A stretch of DNA of 21,303 nt, taken from JBIOJM01 sp044450785 (GTDB lineage Bacteria; Planctomycetota; Planctomycetia; Isosphaerales; Isosphaeraceae). Below the pieces are notes generated by a model. It saw only the letters and a program-made list of their open reading frames with translations, searched no databases and was not told where the DNA came from. Where the stretch lies: assembly GCA_044450785.1 (NCBI GenBank), contig JBIOJM010000160.1:1-21303 (forward strand), read 5' to 3'. Positions 6,791 to 15,447 of the stretch are shown one piece after another (within the stretch, counting starts at the first letter, position 1; every line of letters begins with the position of its first letter). The position numbers and the translations under genes are program-made.

Positions 6791-9139
6791 CTAGCGGACG
6801 GGAACTCGGGCAAGACGGAAGCCGAGGTTCATGCCCTGGACCGTCGGCGGGAACTGGAAGCGTTCCCCCGCCCGACAGCTACGGCTGTTGTCGCGCCAAC
6901 TGCCGCCCCGGTCCACTCGGCCCGAGCCCGACGCTGTGTCGGTCCATTGCCACACATTTCCGTGCATGTCGCACAGACCCAATCTGTTCGAGGGATAGGC
7001 CCCCACCCGTGTCGGCCGCGTAAGCCATGGTCCCGACGGTGCCTCGCCGAACGGCTCGTTGCCGTTGAAGTTCGCCATTGCCGACGACAGGTCGTTAGTT
7101 GGCTTATCGAAGTAGAAGTGGTACGAGCATTCTTTCTCAGAAGTGGCTCCGGCCCGACAGGCGTATTCCCATTCCGCCTCACTCGGCATGCGGTACAAAT
7201 AACCACGCCCGACCTCTTTTTCATTCAGCTTCTTGATAAACTTCCGGGCGTCATCCCAGGACACATTTTCGACCGGAAACAGCTTCAGCTCTTCATCGGA
7301 GATTTCCAGAACCCAGTTCCTGCCGCCGTTGCCGCGAGAGAACCAGCTCGGGTTGTTGCCCATGATCGCCTCCCACTGCCCCTGCGTTACGTCATGTAGC
7401 GCAATCTCGAAGTCCTCCCTGATCTCCGTCTCTTTCGCCGAACGCGGCTTCCCGTCCCAGCCCATGTAGAAGGTCCCCTTCGGCAGACGTACGAACGTCA
7501 TCAGTACGCTGTCGTCGCGCTCCCGCACCGCGGCGGGCGGGAAACAGCCCGTGCGGCCGATGGTCGCCTCCCGGCCCGGTTCCAGCCGTTCCTTGTGTAA
7601 GTTGGACATGAAGACGATCTGCACGTGCGCATCCGCGGCGAGGGCCAGGCGGTCGTCGGGATAGAGCAGCGTTTGCGGCACCGGTCGGGCGCCGTCGCCG
7701 CGGTCGGAGCGCAGCTTGACGCCGCCCCGTGACTCCAGGATCATGGCGGCGGGAATGGTCCGGTCCAGGTTGCGGTTCACATCTTCGATGGCCGCCAGCA
7801 GCTCGTCGCGCAGCTCCGGTTGAACGGCAAACTCCATGGGGATGCGCTGCTCGGCTTCGTTGAGGATCTGCCGGGCGGTTGTGGTGTTGCCCGCCTGAAT
7901 GTCTTTGATGCGGAAGATTCTCACCAGGAAGTCGCGCGCCTTCCTGGCCTTGTCCGCTTCCCGCTGCGCCTTCTGCTCCCGGTCCAGAGCAATGACGGAT
8001 AGAGCCGACAGGCCGACGATCGCCAGCAGCACTACGCCCAGGAGCGCCGCGAGCGCCGGCCGCCGCCGCGCCCATTTCCAGGTGCGCTCCGCCGCTCCGA
8101 CCGCACGCGCCCGGATCGGCTCGCCCGCCTGGAACAGCCGCAGGTCGTTAGCCAGGTCCTCGGCGCTGGCGTAACGCCGAGCCGGCACCTTGTTCAGGCA
8201 CTTTAAGCAGATCGTCTCCAGGTCGCGCGGCACCCTTACCCCCCGGCGCGACGGCGGCAGCGGCTCCCGCTCCAGCACTTGCTGCATCGTCTCGAGGGCC
8301 GTTTCTGCATAGAACGGCGGCTGGTCCGTCAGGCACTCATACAGCAGCGCTCCCAGGCCGTAGACGTCGGTCGCCGGTCCTGTGTCGTGGACCTTGCCAG
8401 CCGCCTGCTCGGGCGCCATATACGATGCTGTGCCCATGATCGCACCCGACTGGCTCACGTCGCGGGCCTCGGCGTCGATGCGCTTGGCTAGACCGAAGTC
8501 GGTGATCTTCGCCACCCGCTCCGGCCCGGCCAGCAGCACGTTGCCCGGCTTCAGGTCGCGATGGATCACCCCACGTAGATGCGCGTAGTGCATCGCCCGC
8601 GCCAGCGTCTCGATCAACCCGGCGGCCTCCCGCGGGGAGGGCCGCTGCTTCTTCCACTGCTGGGCGAGCGTGCCGCCGTCGCAGAACTCCAGCGAGAAGA
8701 ACGGCTGGCCACCCACCTCGCCTGCCTCGTACAGTTGCACGATATGCGTGTGTTGCAGGCGGGCCACCGCTTCCGTCTCGATCTGGAAGCGCAGCCTTTC
8801 TATTGGGCCGGCATGCTCAATGGCGCGGATCATCTTCAGCGCCACGATGCGGTCGGGCTGGAGCTGCTGGGCCTGGTAAACGACCGCCATGCCGCCGCGG
8901 CCCAACTCGCCCAGGATCTCGTAGCCGGGCACTGTGGGCAAGGTGCTCTGGGGAGCGGCACCTTCGGACCGCGGCGCGCCGAGCGGGGGCAGGTCCGGCA
9001 TCGGTTCGGTGCGCCGCCGCAGCGCGTCGCGGCAGTCAGGGCACTGCCAAAGATGGGCGTCGGCCTGAGACAGCTCATCATCGGGCAGCGTGCCGCCCAA
9101 GAGCCGGTGGATCTGCTCGTCGCACAGGTGCGTGCTCAT
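6791..9139 (-). CDS. ZAS-like motif / Ser-Thr kinase / FGE-sulfatase-fold membrane protein
   Basis: A 782-residue transmembrane kinase. The N-terminus nearly repeats that of the 1594-residue kinase, including H29-x3-C33-x2-C36. The kinase domain runs from PGYEILGELGRGGMA (71-85) to about 345: K102, HRDLKPGN (193-200) with D195, DFG 214-216 and MAPEQ at 241-245, all residues needed for catalysis. A membrane helix lies at about 361-385. Residues 402-460 resemble the RxLFxxxD...ARxIL segment that often follows such kinases. The C-terminal FGE-sulfatase fold (about 545-780) includes YRMPSEAEWEYACRAG and MHGNVWQW. Near RGGSW only one cysteine remains (SRSCRAG), so it is probably a ligand-binding rather than catalytic domain. 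The gene overlaps the deleted sigma gene by ATGA. The FGE part is likely outside the membrane and acts as sensor. Confidence 0.93.
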   Translation of the reverse strand: MSTHLCDEQIHRLLGGTLPDDELSQADAHLWQCPDCRDALRRRTEPMPDLPPLGAPRSEGAAPQSTLPTVPGYEILGELGRGGMAVVYQAQQLQPDRIVALKMIRAIEHAGPIERLRFQIETEAVARLQHTHIVQLYEAGEVGGQPFFSLEFCDGGTLAQQWKKQRPSPREAAGLIETLARAMHYAHLRGVIHRDLKPGNVLLAGPERVAKITDFGLAKRIDAEARDVSQSGAIMGTASYMAPEQAAGKVHDTGPATDVYGLGALLYECLTDQPPFYAETALETMQQVLEREPLPPSRRGVRVPRDLETICLKCLNKVPARRYASAEDLANDLRLFQAGEPIRARAVGAAERTWKWARRRPALAALLGVVLLAIVGLSALSVIALDREQKAQREADKARKARDFLVRIFRIKDIQAGNTTTARQILNEAEQRIPMEFAVQPELRDELLAAIEDVNRNLDRTIPAAMILESRGGVKLRSDRGDGARPVPQTLLYPDDRLALAADAHVQIVFMSNLHKERLEPGREATIGRTGCFPPAAVRERDDSVLMTFVRLPKGTFYMGWDGKPRSAKETEIREDFEIALHDVTQGQWEAIMGNNPSWFSRGNGGRNWVLEISDEELKLFPVENVSWDDARKFIKKLNEKEVGRGYLYRMPSEAEWEYACRAGATSEKECSYHFYFDKPTNDLSSAMANFNGNEPFGEAPSGPWLTRPTRVGAYPSNRLGLCDMHGNVWQWTDTASGSGRVDRGGSWRDNSRSCRAGERFQFPPTVQGMNLGFRLARVPVR

Positions 9140-9450
9140 GGCGGGGCACCGTTTCCAACGCAGGGGAGAGACTCAGCCTGCCCTTCCTCTTCCAGCAGCC
9201 GGCGGACCCGGTCGCGGGCCTTGTACACGCCCGAGAGCGTCAGGCCGAGGTCGCGGGCCACCTCGCGGACCTCCTGTCCCTCCAGGTACGTTCGGGTGAA
9301 GGCCTCCCAGGTGTGCGGTTGCACGCGGCCGCGGACACAGACCTGCTCGGCGCGCTCGCAGTCGGCCCGGAACTCCTCGTTGCCGCCCTTGGCCAGATAG
9401 GGCAATAACTGCGTGGTCGCCAACGCCGTGGGGTCGGGGGCTTCACTCAT
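9136..9450 (-). CDS. Internally deleted ECF sigma factor retaining only region 4
   Basis: A 104-residue product of the duplicated sigma gene. Its first 26 residues and its last part match the 207-residue copy, but everything between KG-NEE and FRADCER is missing, which removes all of sigma region 2. Region 4 with its helix-turn-helix is intact at about 25-89. Apart from the deletion and a two-residue gap there are only four substitutions. The frame, the promoter and the ATGA overlap with the kinase gene are kept. Without region 2 it should not bind core polymerase normally or open a promoter. It may be a decaying copy that still allows kinase translation, or a small DNA- or anti-sigma-binding decoy; the sequence cannot tell. 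Confidence 0.8.
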   Translation of the reverse strand: MSEAPDPTALATTQLLPYLAKGGNEEFRADCERAEQVCVRGRVQPHTWEAFTRTYLEGQEVREVARDLGLTLSGVYKARDRVRRLLEEEGQAESLPCVGNGAPP

Positions 9451-9500
9451 CGATTGCCCGCCTTCGCAGCCCAGTCGTAAAAACGGAGAACATATGCCAG

Positions 9501-9529
9501 GTTAGCACACCGTCCGTCGGCGCGTCCAA
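9501..9529 (-). promoter_or_regulatory. Candidate promoter of the deleted-sigma/kinase operon
   Basis: TTGGAC (9524-9529) and GCTAAC (9501-9506) on the minus strand with 17 bp between, conserved with the copy at 6612-6640. It lies about 50 bp upstream of the sigma start codon. Confidence 0.35.
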
Positions 9530-9764
9530 CGTTTTCGTTCTATAGAGTGGTAGACCCGCGTGGGCCATGCAACTGGACGCAAGCGTGTCGGTGGTCGGCC
9601 CGCGACTGCACGGTCCTCGACGGCAGCAGCAAAGAGACCCTTACCGTCAACGTCGCGGGGGCCACCGATAAGCCGAATTGTCCTGCCACACATCGCATCC
9701 GCCCGGGAAGTCTCGTGCCGGGTTTTGGGGAATCCTATCATTGCACCCATCAGGTGAGGTAACC

Positions 9765-10832
9765 ATGATCAAGCCAGAGCGAAGTCGCCGGGGTTTCACA
9801 CTGATCGAATTGCTCGTTGTGATCGCGATCATCGCCGTGCTGATCGCACTGCTCTTGCCTGCGGTCCAGGCCGCCCGCGAGGCGGCGCGGCGCATCCAGT
9901 GCGTTAACAATCTGAAGCAAATCGGGCTGGGCCTGCTCAACTACGAACAAGCGATCGGGAGCTTCCCGATCGGCTCGTCGGCGAACCTGTTCTCGATCAA
10001 CCCTGATGTCTATGCAGGTCCTCACGGTCTCAGCGCCCACGCCCAGATGCTCCCGTACCTTGAGCAGACCGCGCTCTACAACTCAATCAACATGTGCTTC
10101 GGCGTGGCCGCGGGCCAAGTTCCCACGGGCCTCATCAATTCGACCGCCTACGGGACCAAGGTGGCACTATTCATGTGTCCCTCCGATCCCAACGCGCCGT
10201 TCGTCGTGGGCATCGACCCCGTGGGCCCGTGCGACTACTCGTGCTCCTTCGGCACGACCACGACCCCATCCACCGTTCAGGTCACGACCGGCAGCACGGG
10301 GCTGTTCACGTGGTGGAGATCCTACCGCATCCAGAACTGTACGGATGGCACGTCGAACACGATCGCCTTCGCGGAGACTCTGGTCAGTGATGGCAGCACG
10401 GCCAATTTCAGCGCGAGCTCGGTTATGATCGGGATCGCTCTGGGCCCGGCGGAGGTATTCGACGCTTCGGCGAACTGGCCCACGGTTCAGGCTGGGCTAC
10501 AGCTCTGCAACGCAGCCTATAATTCCAGGTCGACCGCGAACCTCAGCAACAGCGCCGGCGCTCGCTGGATGAAAGGCTCAGCGAACACCACGTTGTTCAA
10601 CACCGTGGTGACGCCGAACTCCCAGGTGTATCCGTGGTCTAAGTGCACCGACTGGTCGGACACCGCAAACGAGATCGAGATCTCCCGGGCCTCGAGCAGC
10701 CACCCCGGCGGCGTGAACGTGCTTTTTGCCGACGGCGGCGTCCGGTTTATCAAGGACTCGATCAGCCAGCTTACGTGGTTTGCGCTTGGCACCAGGGCCG
10801 GTGGCGAGGTCATCAGCTCGGACAGCTACTAA
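9765..10832 (+). CDS. DUF1559 protein with prepilin-type N-terminal methylation signal
   Basis: A 355-residue member of the DUF1559 family, which is greatly expanded in planctomycetes. The N-terminus has the type IV pilin-like signal RRG|FTLIE, with the cut expected after G10 and Glu at +5, followed by a hydrophobic helix and the family hallmark PAVQAAREAARR. The C-terminus has the H-x9-DG motif (HPGGVNVLFADGGVRF). Length is typical. I chose the ATG at 9765 because AGGTGAGG lies just upstream and the signal starts directly after it; an in-frame start at 9678 would put 29 extra residues before the signal. The protein is probably exported and anchored by a pilin or type II secretion-like system. 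Its cellular role is not established. It is followed by a kinase gene on the same strand 142 bp later, possibly co-transcribed. Confidence 0.93.
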   Translation: MIKPERSRRGFTLIELLVVIAIIAVLIALLLPAVQAAREAARRIQCVNNLKQIGLGLLNYEQAIGSFPIGSSANLFSINPDVYAGPHGLSAHAQMLPYLEQTALYNSINMCFGVAAGQVPTGLINSTAYGTKVALFMCPSDPNAPFVVGIDPVGPCDYSCSFGTTTTPSTVQVTTGSTGLFTWWRSYRIQNCTDGTSNTIAFAETLVSDGSTANFSASSVMIGIALGPAEVFDASANWPTVQAGLQLCNAAYNSRSTANLSNSAGARWMKGSANTTLFNTVVTPNSQVYPWSKCTDWSDTANEIEISRASSSHPGGVNVLFADGGVRFIKDSISQLTWFALGTRAGGEVISSDSY

Positions 10833-10974
10833 GGAACCTGTCGGGAAAAGGTGCGGCCAAGCTCGTTCCACGTGAAGGGGTTGGTGCGATGAGCAGAATC
10901 GGGTGAAAGGACATGCACAGCAGACAGAGGCTGGGGCCTTCGCCCGATCGACCGACGACGATCGGAGCCCCGCC

Positions 10975-13900
10975 ATGACCGCCGCCGCGGACCGCCATCT
11001 CCTGTTCGGATTGCTCGCTCTTCAGAACGGGCTGATCAACCAGGGCCAGCTCGTCGCCGCGTTCCAGGCCTGGACGCTCGACAAAGTCAAGAGCCTGGCC
11101 GACCAGCTCGTCGCGCGGGGTGACCTGGACGCCGACGCCCGCGCCGGCGTCGACGCGATGGTCGCCTTGCACGTCAAGAAGCACGGCGACGTCGAAAAAA
11201 GCCTCGCCGCTGTGCCGGCCGGCAAGTCGACCCGCGAAAGTCTGGCCAGGCTCGGCGACCCGGATATCGAGGGGACGCTCGGCCATGTGGCCTCCGGGCA
11301 CGGCTCCACGCAAGAGGGCGATTCGGACCTCACGACCTCCTACTCCGTCGGCGTGGCGACCAGCGACGGCCAGCGGTTCCGCATCCTCCGGCCGCACGCC
11401 CGCGGCGGGCTGGGGGCGGTGTTCGTGGCGCTGGATGAGGAACTGCACCGCGAGGTCGCTCTCAAGCAGATCCTCGACCACCACGCCGACGACCCGACCT
11501 GCCGGCAGCGGTTTCTCATGGAAGCCGAGATCACCGGCGGGCTGGAGCACCCGGGCATCGTCCCGGTTTACGGGCTGGGCGCCTATGCCGGCGGCCGTCC
11601 GTATTACGCGATGCGGTTCATCAAGGGGGACAGCCTTAAGGAGGCCATCGAGCACTTCCACGCCGATGAGGTGCTGAAAAAGGACCCCGGGCGCCGCTCG
11701 CTGGAGCTGCGCAAGCTGCTGCGGCGGTTCACCGACGTCTGCAACGCCATCGACTACGCGCACTCGCGCGGCGTGCTGCACCGCGACATCAAGCCGGGCA
11801 ACGTGATCGTCGGCAAGCACGGCGAGACGCTGGTGGTCGACTGGGGGCTGGCCAAATCGCTGGGTCGGGTCGAGCCGGGCTCGGGCACCGGCGAGCGGAC
11901 GCTCGTGCCCTCCTCGGCCAGTGGCAGCGCCGAGACGCTGCCCGGCAGCGCCCTGGGCACGCCGGCGTACATGAGCCCCGAGCAGGCGGGCGGCGATCTC
12001 GACCGGCTGGGCGCGTGGAGCGACGTGTACTCGCTCGGCTCGACCCTTTTTTGCCTCTTGACCGGCAAGCCGCCGTTTGAAGGCGACGACGTCGGCGAAA
12101 TCCTCCGCAGGGTCCAGCGGGGCGAGTTCGCCCCGCCACGGCGGCTCGACCCGTCGATCGATAAGGCCCTCGAAACCATTTGCAAGAAGGCGATGGCCCT
12201 GAAGCCCGAAGGTCGGTACTGCTCCTGCCGGGCGCTCGCCGAGGATATCGAGCGGTGGATGGCCGACGAGCCGGTCTCGGCGTGGGCCGAGCCGTGGACG
12301 CGCAAAATGCTGCGCTGGCTGACGCGGCACCGCACCGGGGTGACCGCCGCGGCGGCGGCCTTGCTGGCCGGGATGGTGGGGCTATCGGCGGTGCTGGCCG
12401 TGCAGGCCCGAGCCAATCTCGCCCTCGCGGACAAGAACACCGCGCTCTCGGCCGCCAACGCCAAGATCGCCGCCCGCTACAACCTGGCCGTCGATGCCAT
12501 CAAGACGTTCCACACGGGCGTGAGTAAGGACTTCCTGCTCAGAGAAGAGAAGTTCAAGGATCTGCGTGATCGCCTGTTGAAGTCGGCAGCCGACTTCTAC
12601 GAGAAGCTCGGCGCCTTGCTGAAGGACGACACCGACTTGCCCTCGCGGCGGGCGCTGTTGAAGGCGAACTACGAGGTGGCCGGCCTGGCGAATCAGGTTG
12701 GCCGCAAGGACGACGCCCTGGCGCTGCACTTGCGGGTGCTGGCGGGCCGCGAGGCGCTCGCAAAACTGCCGGGGGCCGACCCGGCGACGGCGGTCGACGT
12801 GGCCCGCAGCCTCGTGGCCGTCGGCGCGGCCCTGGAAGCCACCGGCAAATCCGAGGAGGCGCTGGCGGCCTACGAGCGCGCGCGCTCGGTGGTGGCGACC
12901 TCGGGCGGCAGCCCGCCGGAGGACGCGGCAGCTCGGTCGGCCTTCGCCGACGCCGGCTACCGGGCGGGCGAACTTCTCCGCACCATCGGCCACACGGCCG
13001 AGGCCCGGCGTGCGCTGGAGCAGGCCCGCGACCTCGAGGCGGCCCTCGCCGCGGCGGACCCGACGGACAACGACCGGCAAACGGCACTGGCGAACAGCCA
13101 CGTTAACCTCGGCATCCTGCTTTTTACCACGGGCAAGCCGCCAGAGGCGGAGGCCGAGTGGCGCAAGGCGCTGGCGATCCTGCAGAAGCTAGCCGACGAC
13201 AACCCCGCCGTCACCGAATTCCGCAGTAGACTGGCGAGCAGCCACTGCAACCTCGGCGAACTGCTGCGACAAACGGGCAAGCCGGCGGAGGCGGAGCCCG
13301 AGTATCGCAAGGCGCTGGCGATCCAGCAGAAGCTGGCCGACGACAACCCCGCCGTCACCGACTTCCGCGCGAGCCTGGCTCTCAGCCACAACAACCTCCA
13401 CATTCTGCTGTCGAACACCGGCAAGCCGGCGGAGGCAGAGGCCGAGTGCCGCAAGGCGCTCGCGATCAGGCAGAAGCTGACCGACGACAACCCCGCCGTC
13501 ACCGACTTCCGCAAGTCCCTGGCGGGCAGCCACCACAACCTCGGCTTCTTGCTGGCGGACACGGGCAAGCCGGGGGAGGCGGAGGCCGAGTACCGCAAGG
13601 CGCTTCTGATCGAGCAGAAACTGGCCGACGACAACCCCGCCGTCACCGAATTCCGCAGCATCCTGGCTATCAGCCATAACGGCTTCGGCATCCTGCTTTT
13701 GACCACGGGTAAGCCGGCGGAGGCGGAGGCCCAGTGGCGCAAGGCACTGGCGATCCAGCAGAAGCTGGCCGACGACAACCCCGCCGTCACCGACTTCCAC
13801 TGTAAACTGGCGAGCAGCCACAACAACCTCGGCGAGCTGCTGCGACGAACGGGCAAGCCGGCGGAGGCGGAGGCCGAGTACAAGAAGGCGATGGCGATCC

Positions 13901-15444
13901 AGCAGAAGCTGGCCCACGACAACCCGGCCGTCACCGAATTCCGCCGCGACCTGGCGAACAGTCACAACAACCTCAACATCCTGCTGTCGGACACGGGCAA
14001 GCCCGCGGAGGCGGAGGCCGAGCAACGCAAGGCGCTCGCGATCAGGCAGAAGCTGGCCGATGACAACCCGGCCGTCACCGAATTCCGCAAGTCACTAGCG
14101 GGCAGCCACCACAACCTTGGCTACTTGCTGTCGGGCCCGGGCAAGCCGGCGGAGGCGGAGGCCGAGTTCCGCAAGGCGCTCGCGATCGAGCAGGAGCTGG
14201 CCGACGACAACCCCGCCGTGACCGAATTCCGCAGCAACCTGGCAGGCAGCCACAACAGCCTCGGCGCCCTGATGTGCAACACGGGCAAGCCGGCGGAGGC
14301 GGAGGCCGAGTTCCGCAAGGCGATGGCGATCCAGCAGAAGCTGGCCGACGACAACCCCGCCGTCACCGACTTCCGCAGCGGCCTGGCAGATAGCCACAAC
14401 AACCTCGGCGTCGTGCTGGCGGATACTGGCAAGCCGGCGGAGGCGGAGGCCGAGCACCGCAAGGCGCTGGCGATCCAGCAGAAGCTGGCCGACGACAACC
14501 CCACCGTCACCTGGTTCCTCAGCAGGCGGGCCAATAGCCACATGAACCTCGGCGGGCTGCTGGTGAAAGCGGGCAGGCTCGCGGAGGCGGAGGTCGAGTC
14601 CCGCAAGGGCCTGGCGATCCTGCAGAAGCTCGCCGCCGATCATCCGGAGTCGCCCGATTACGCACACTTGCTGGGCGGGATGCTGCAGAACCTGGCCGGA
14701 GTCGACCTCGGGGCGAAACGGTTCCAGGAGGCCCGCGAGAGACTTCGCGAGGCGATCGTCAGGCAGAAGAAGGCCCTGGCCGCCTACCCGAGGAACCCCG
14801 AATACAGGCAGTTTCTGGTGGAGCATCTGACCTACCTGTCAAAAGCCGCGCGGGGCCTGGGCCGCGAAGGTGAAGCCATCGAGGCCGAACGAGAACTGGC
14901 CGAGCTGGACGCCAGCGACCCTCGCTCCGCGGCCCTCGACGCCCGCCTGGCCGCTATGCTCAAGGGGGAGGCGCCGAAGGACAACGCCGAGCGCCTGGCG
15001 CTGACCCAGCGGGCCTGCGACACCCAGCGTTACGCCGCGGCATCACGGCTCTGGGCCGGAGCCCTTGAGGCCGATCCCAAGCTCGCCGACAACCCCCAGG
15101 CCGGGAATCGCTACAACGCTGCCTGTGCCGCGGCGCTGGCCGGTTGCGGGAAGGGCAAGGACAATCCACCGCCTGATGACGCCTCCAAGGTCAAGCTGCG
15201 CCGCCAGGCCCTCGATTGGCTCAACGCCGAACTGGCTGGCTGGTCAAAGATCCTCGAATCCGGCCCGCCGCAAGCCCGGCCGGTCGTGGCGTCGACCCTC
15301 AAGCACTGGAAGGAAGACAGCGACCTCGCAGGCATTCGCGACGATGCCGCGTTAGCCAAGCTGCTCCAAGAGGAACGCGCCACGTGCAAACAGCTCTGGG
15401 GCGACGTCGATCGGCTGCTGACCAAGGCGGGGGACCGCAAGTGA
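10975..15444 (+). CDS. Transmembrane Ser/Thr protein kinase with eleven 48-residue TPR-like repeats
   Basis: A 1489-residue kinase. Residues 1-80 form a helical N-terminal region seen in many planctomycete kinases (LLFGLLALQNGLINQGQLVA). The kinase domain is about 134-430: loop ARGGLGAVF, VALK with K164, HRDIKPGN with D271, DWG 289-291 in place of DFG, and MSPEQ at 333-337. A membrane helix lies at about 455-476. The rest is helical: degenerate TPRs from about 480, then eleven 48-residue repeats (705-1232) and a further helical tail. The kinase part is probably cytoplasmic and the TPR region outside, binding a protein or peptide partner. I chose ATG 10975 because GGAG lies 7 nt upstream and the family's N-terminus starts there; an in-frame GTG at 10903 is the alternative. 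The stop codon is followed within 3 bp by a tandem-repeat array. Confidence 0.92.
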   Translation: MTAAADRHLLFGLLALQNGLINQGQLVAAFQAWTLDKVKSLADQLVARGDLDADARAGVDAMVALHVKKHGDVEKSLAAVPAGKSTRESLARLGDPDIEGTLGHVASGHGSTQEGDSDLTTSYSVGVATSDGQRFRILRPHARGGLGAVFVALDEELHREVALKQILDHHADDPTCRQRFLMEAEITGGLEHPGIVPVYGLGAYAGGRPYYAMRFIKGDSLKEAIEHFHADEVLKKDPGRRSLELRKLLRRFTDVCNAIDYAHSRGVLHRDIKPGNVIVGKHGETLVVDWGLAKSLGRVEPGSGTGERTLVPSSASGSAETLPGSALGTPAYMSPEQAGGDLDRLGAWSDVYSLGSTLFCLLTGKPPFEGDDVGEILRRVQRGEFAPPRRLDPSIDKALETICKKAMALKPEGRYCSCRALAEDIERWMADEPVSAWAEPWTRKMLRWLTRHRTGVTAAAAALLAGMVGLSAVLAVQARANLALADKNTALSAANAKIAARYNLAVDAIKTFHTGVSKDFLLREEKFKDLRDRLLKSAADFYEKLGALLKDDTDLPSRRALLKANYEVAGLANQVGRKDDALALHLRVLAGREALAKLPGADPATAVDVARSLVAVGAALEATGKSEEALAAYERARSVVATSGGSPPEDAAARSAFADAGYRAGELLRTIGHTAEARRALEQARDLEAALAAADPTDNDRQTALANSHVNLGILLFTTGKPPEAEAEWRKALAILQKLADDNPAVTEFRSRLASSHCNLGELLRQTGKPAEAEPEYRKALAIQQKLADDNPAVTDFRASLALSHNNLHILLSNTGKPAEAEAECRKALAIRQKLTDDNPAVTDFRKSLAGSHHNLGFLLADTGKPGEAEAEYRKALLIEQKLADDNPAVTEFRSILAISHNGFGILLLTTGKPAEAEAQWRKALAIQQKLADDNPAVTDFHCKLASSHNNLGELLRRTGKPAEAEAEYKKAMAIQQKLAHDNPAVTEFRRDLANSHNNLNILLSDTGKPAEAEAEQRKALAIRQKLADDNPAVTEFRKSLAGSHHNLGYLLSGPGKPAEAEAEFRKALAIEQELADDNPAVTEFRSNLAGSHNSLGALMCNTGKPAEAEAEFRKAMAIQQKLADDNPAVTDFRSGLADSHNNLGVVLADTGKPAEAEAEHRKALAIQQKLADDNPTVTWFLSRRANSHMNLGGLLVKAGRLAEAEVESRKGLAILQKLAADHPESPDYAHLLGGMLQNLAGVDLGAKRFQEARERLREAIVRQKKALAAYPRNPEYRQFLVEHLTYLSKAARGLGREGEAIEAERELAELDASDPRSAALDARLAAMLKGEAPKDNAERLALTQRACDTQRYAAASRLWAGALEADPKLADNPQAGNRYNAACAAALAGCGKGKDNPPPDDASKVKLRRQALDWLNAELAGWSKILESGPPQARPVVASTLKHWKEDSDLAGIRDDAALAKLLQEERATCKQLWGDVDRLLTKAGDRK
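13087..14670 (+). repeat. Eleven tandem 144-bp repeats coding for TPR-like units
   Basis: Each unit encodes 48 residues of the pattern LAxSHNNLGxLLxxTGKPAEAE followed by AEYRKALAIQQKLADDNPAV and TxFRxx. Units 1-4 (13087-13662) and 5-8 (13663-14238) match pairwise better than neighbours do: 1 with 5 share ILLxTTGKP, 2 with 6 share LGELLRxTGKP, 3 with 7 share ILLSxTGKP and IRQKL, 4 with 8 share LAGSHHNLG. This shows a block duplication of four units. Units 10-11 diverge at their ends. Confidence 0.9.
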
Positions 15445-15447
15445 CGA

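Larger units (their letters stand above)
8909..9541 (-). repeat. Direct duplication, copy 2: promoter, deleted sigma gene and ZAS-coding 5' end
   Basis: This is the partner of 5711-6653. It is shorter because of an in-frame 303-bp deletion, joined at the CTCCTCGT now at 9373-9380, and loss of one copy of a GCGGAC hexamer. Upstream non-coding sequence including the candidate promoter is nearly identical to copy 1, which implies a recent event. Confidence 0.9.

Noticed and set aside
9547..9762. 71-codon frame upstream of the DUF1559 gene
   Set aside because: No ribosome binding site, no recognisable content; it lies in the leader between two divergent transcription units.
10833..10974. Promoter for the TPR kinase
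   Set aside because: GGAACC and GTTCC elements are visible, but no -35/-10 pair with sensible spacing can be defended.
10813..12330. Long antisense open frame (505 codons) opposite the TPR kinase
   Set aside because: It is a by-product of high GC and codon bias; the opposite strand encodes a clear kinase with all motifs, and the antisense protein has no recognisable domain.
12957..14826. Antisense repetitive frames (243-325 codons) opposite the TPR repeats
   Set aside because: They merely mirror the 144-bp repeats coding for TPR units; no start signals or family features.
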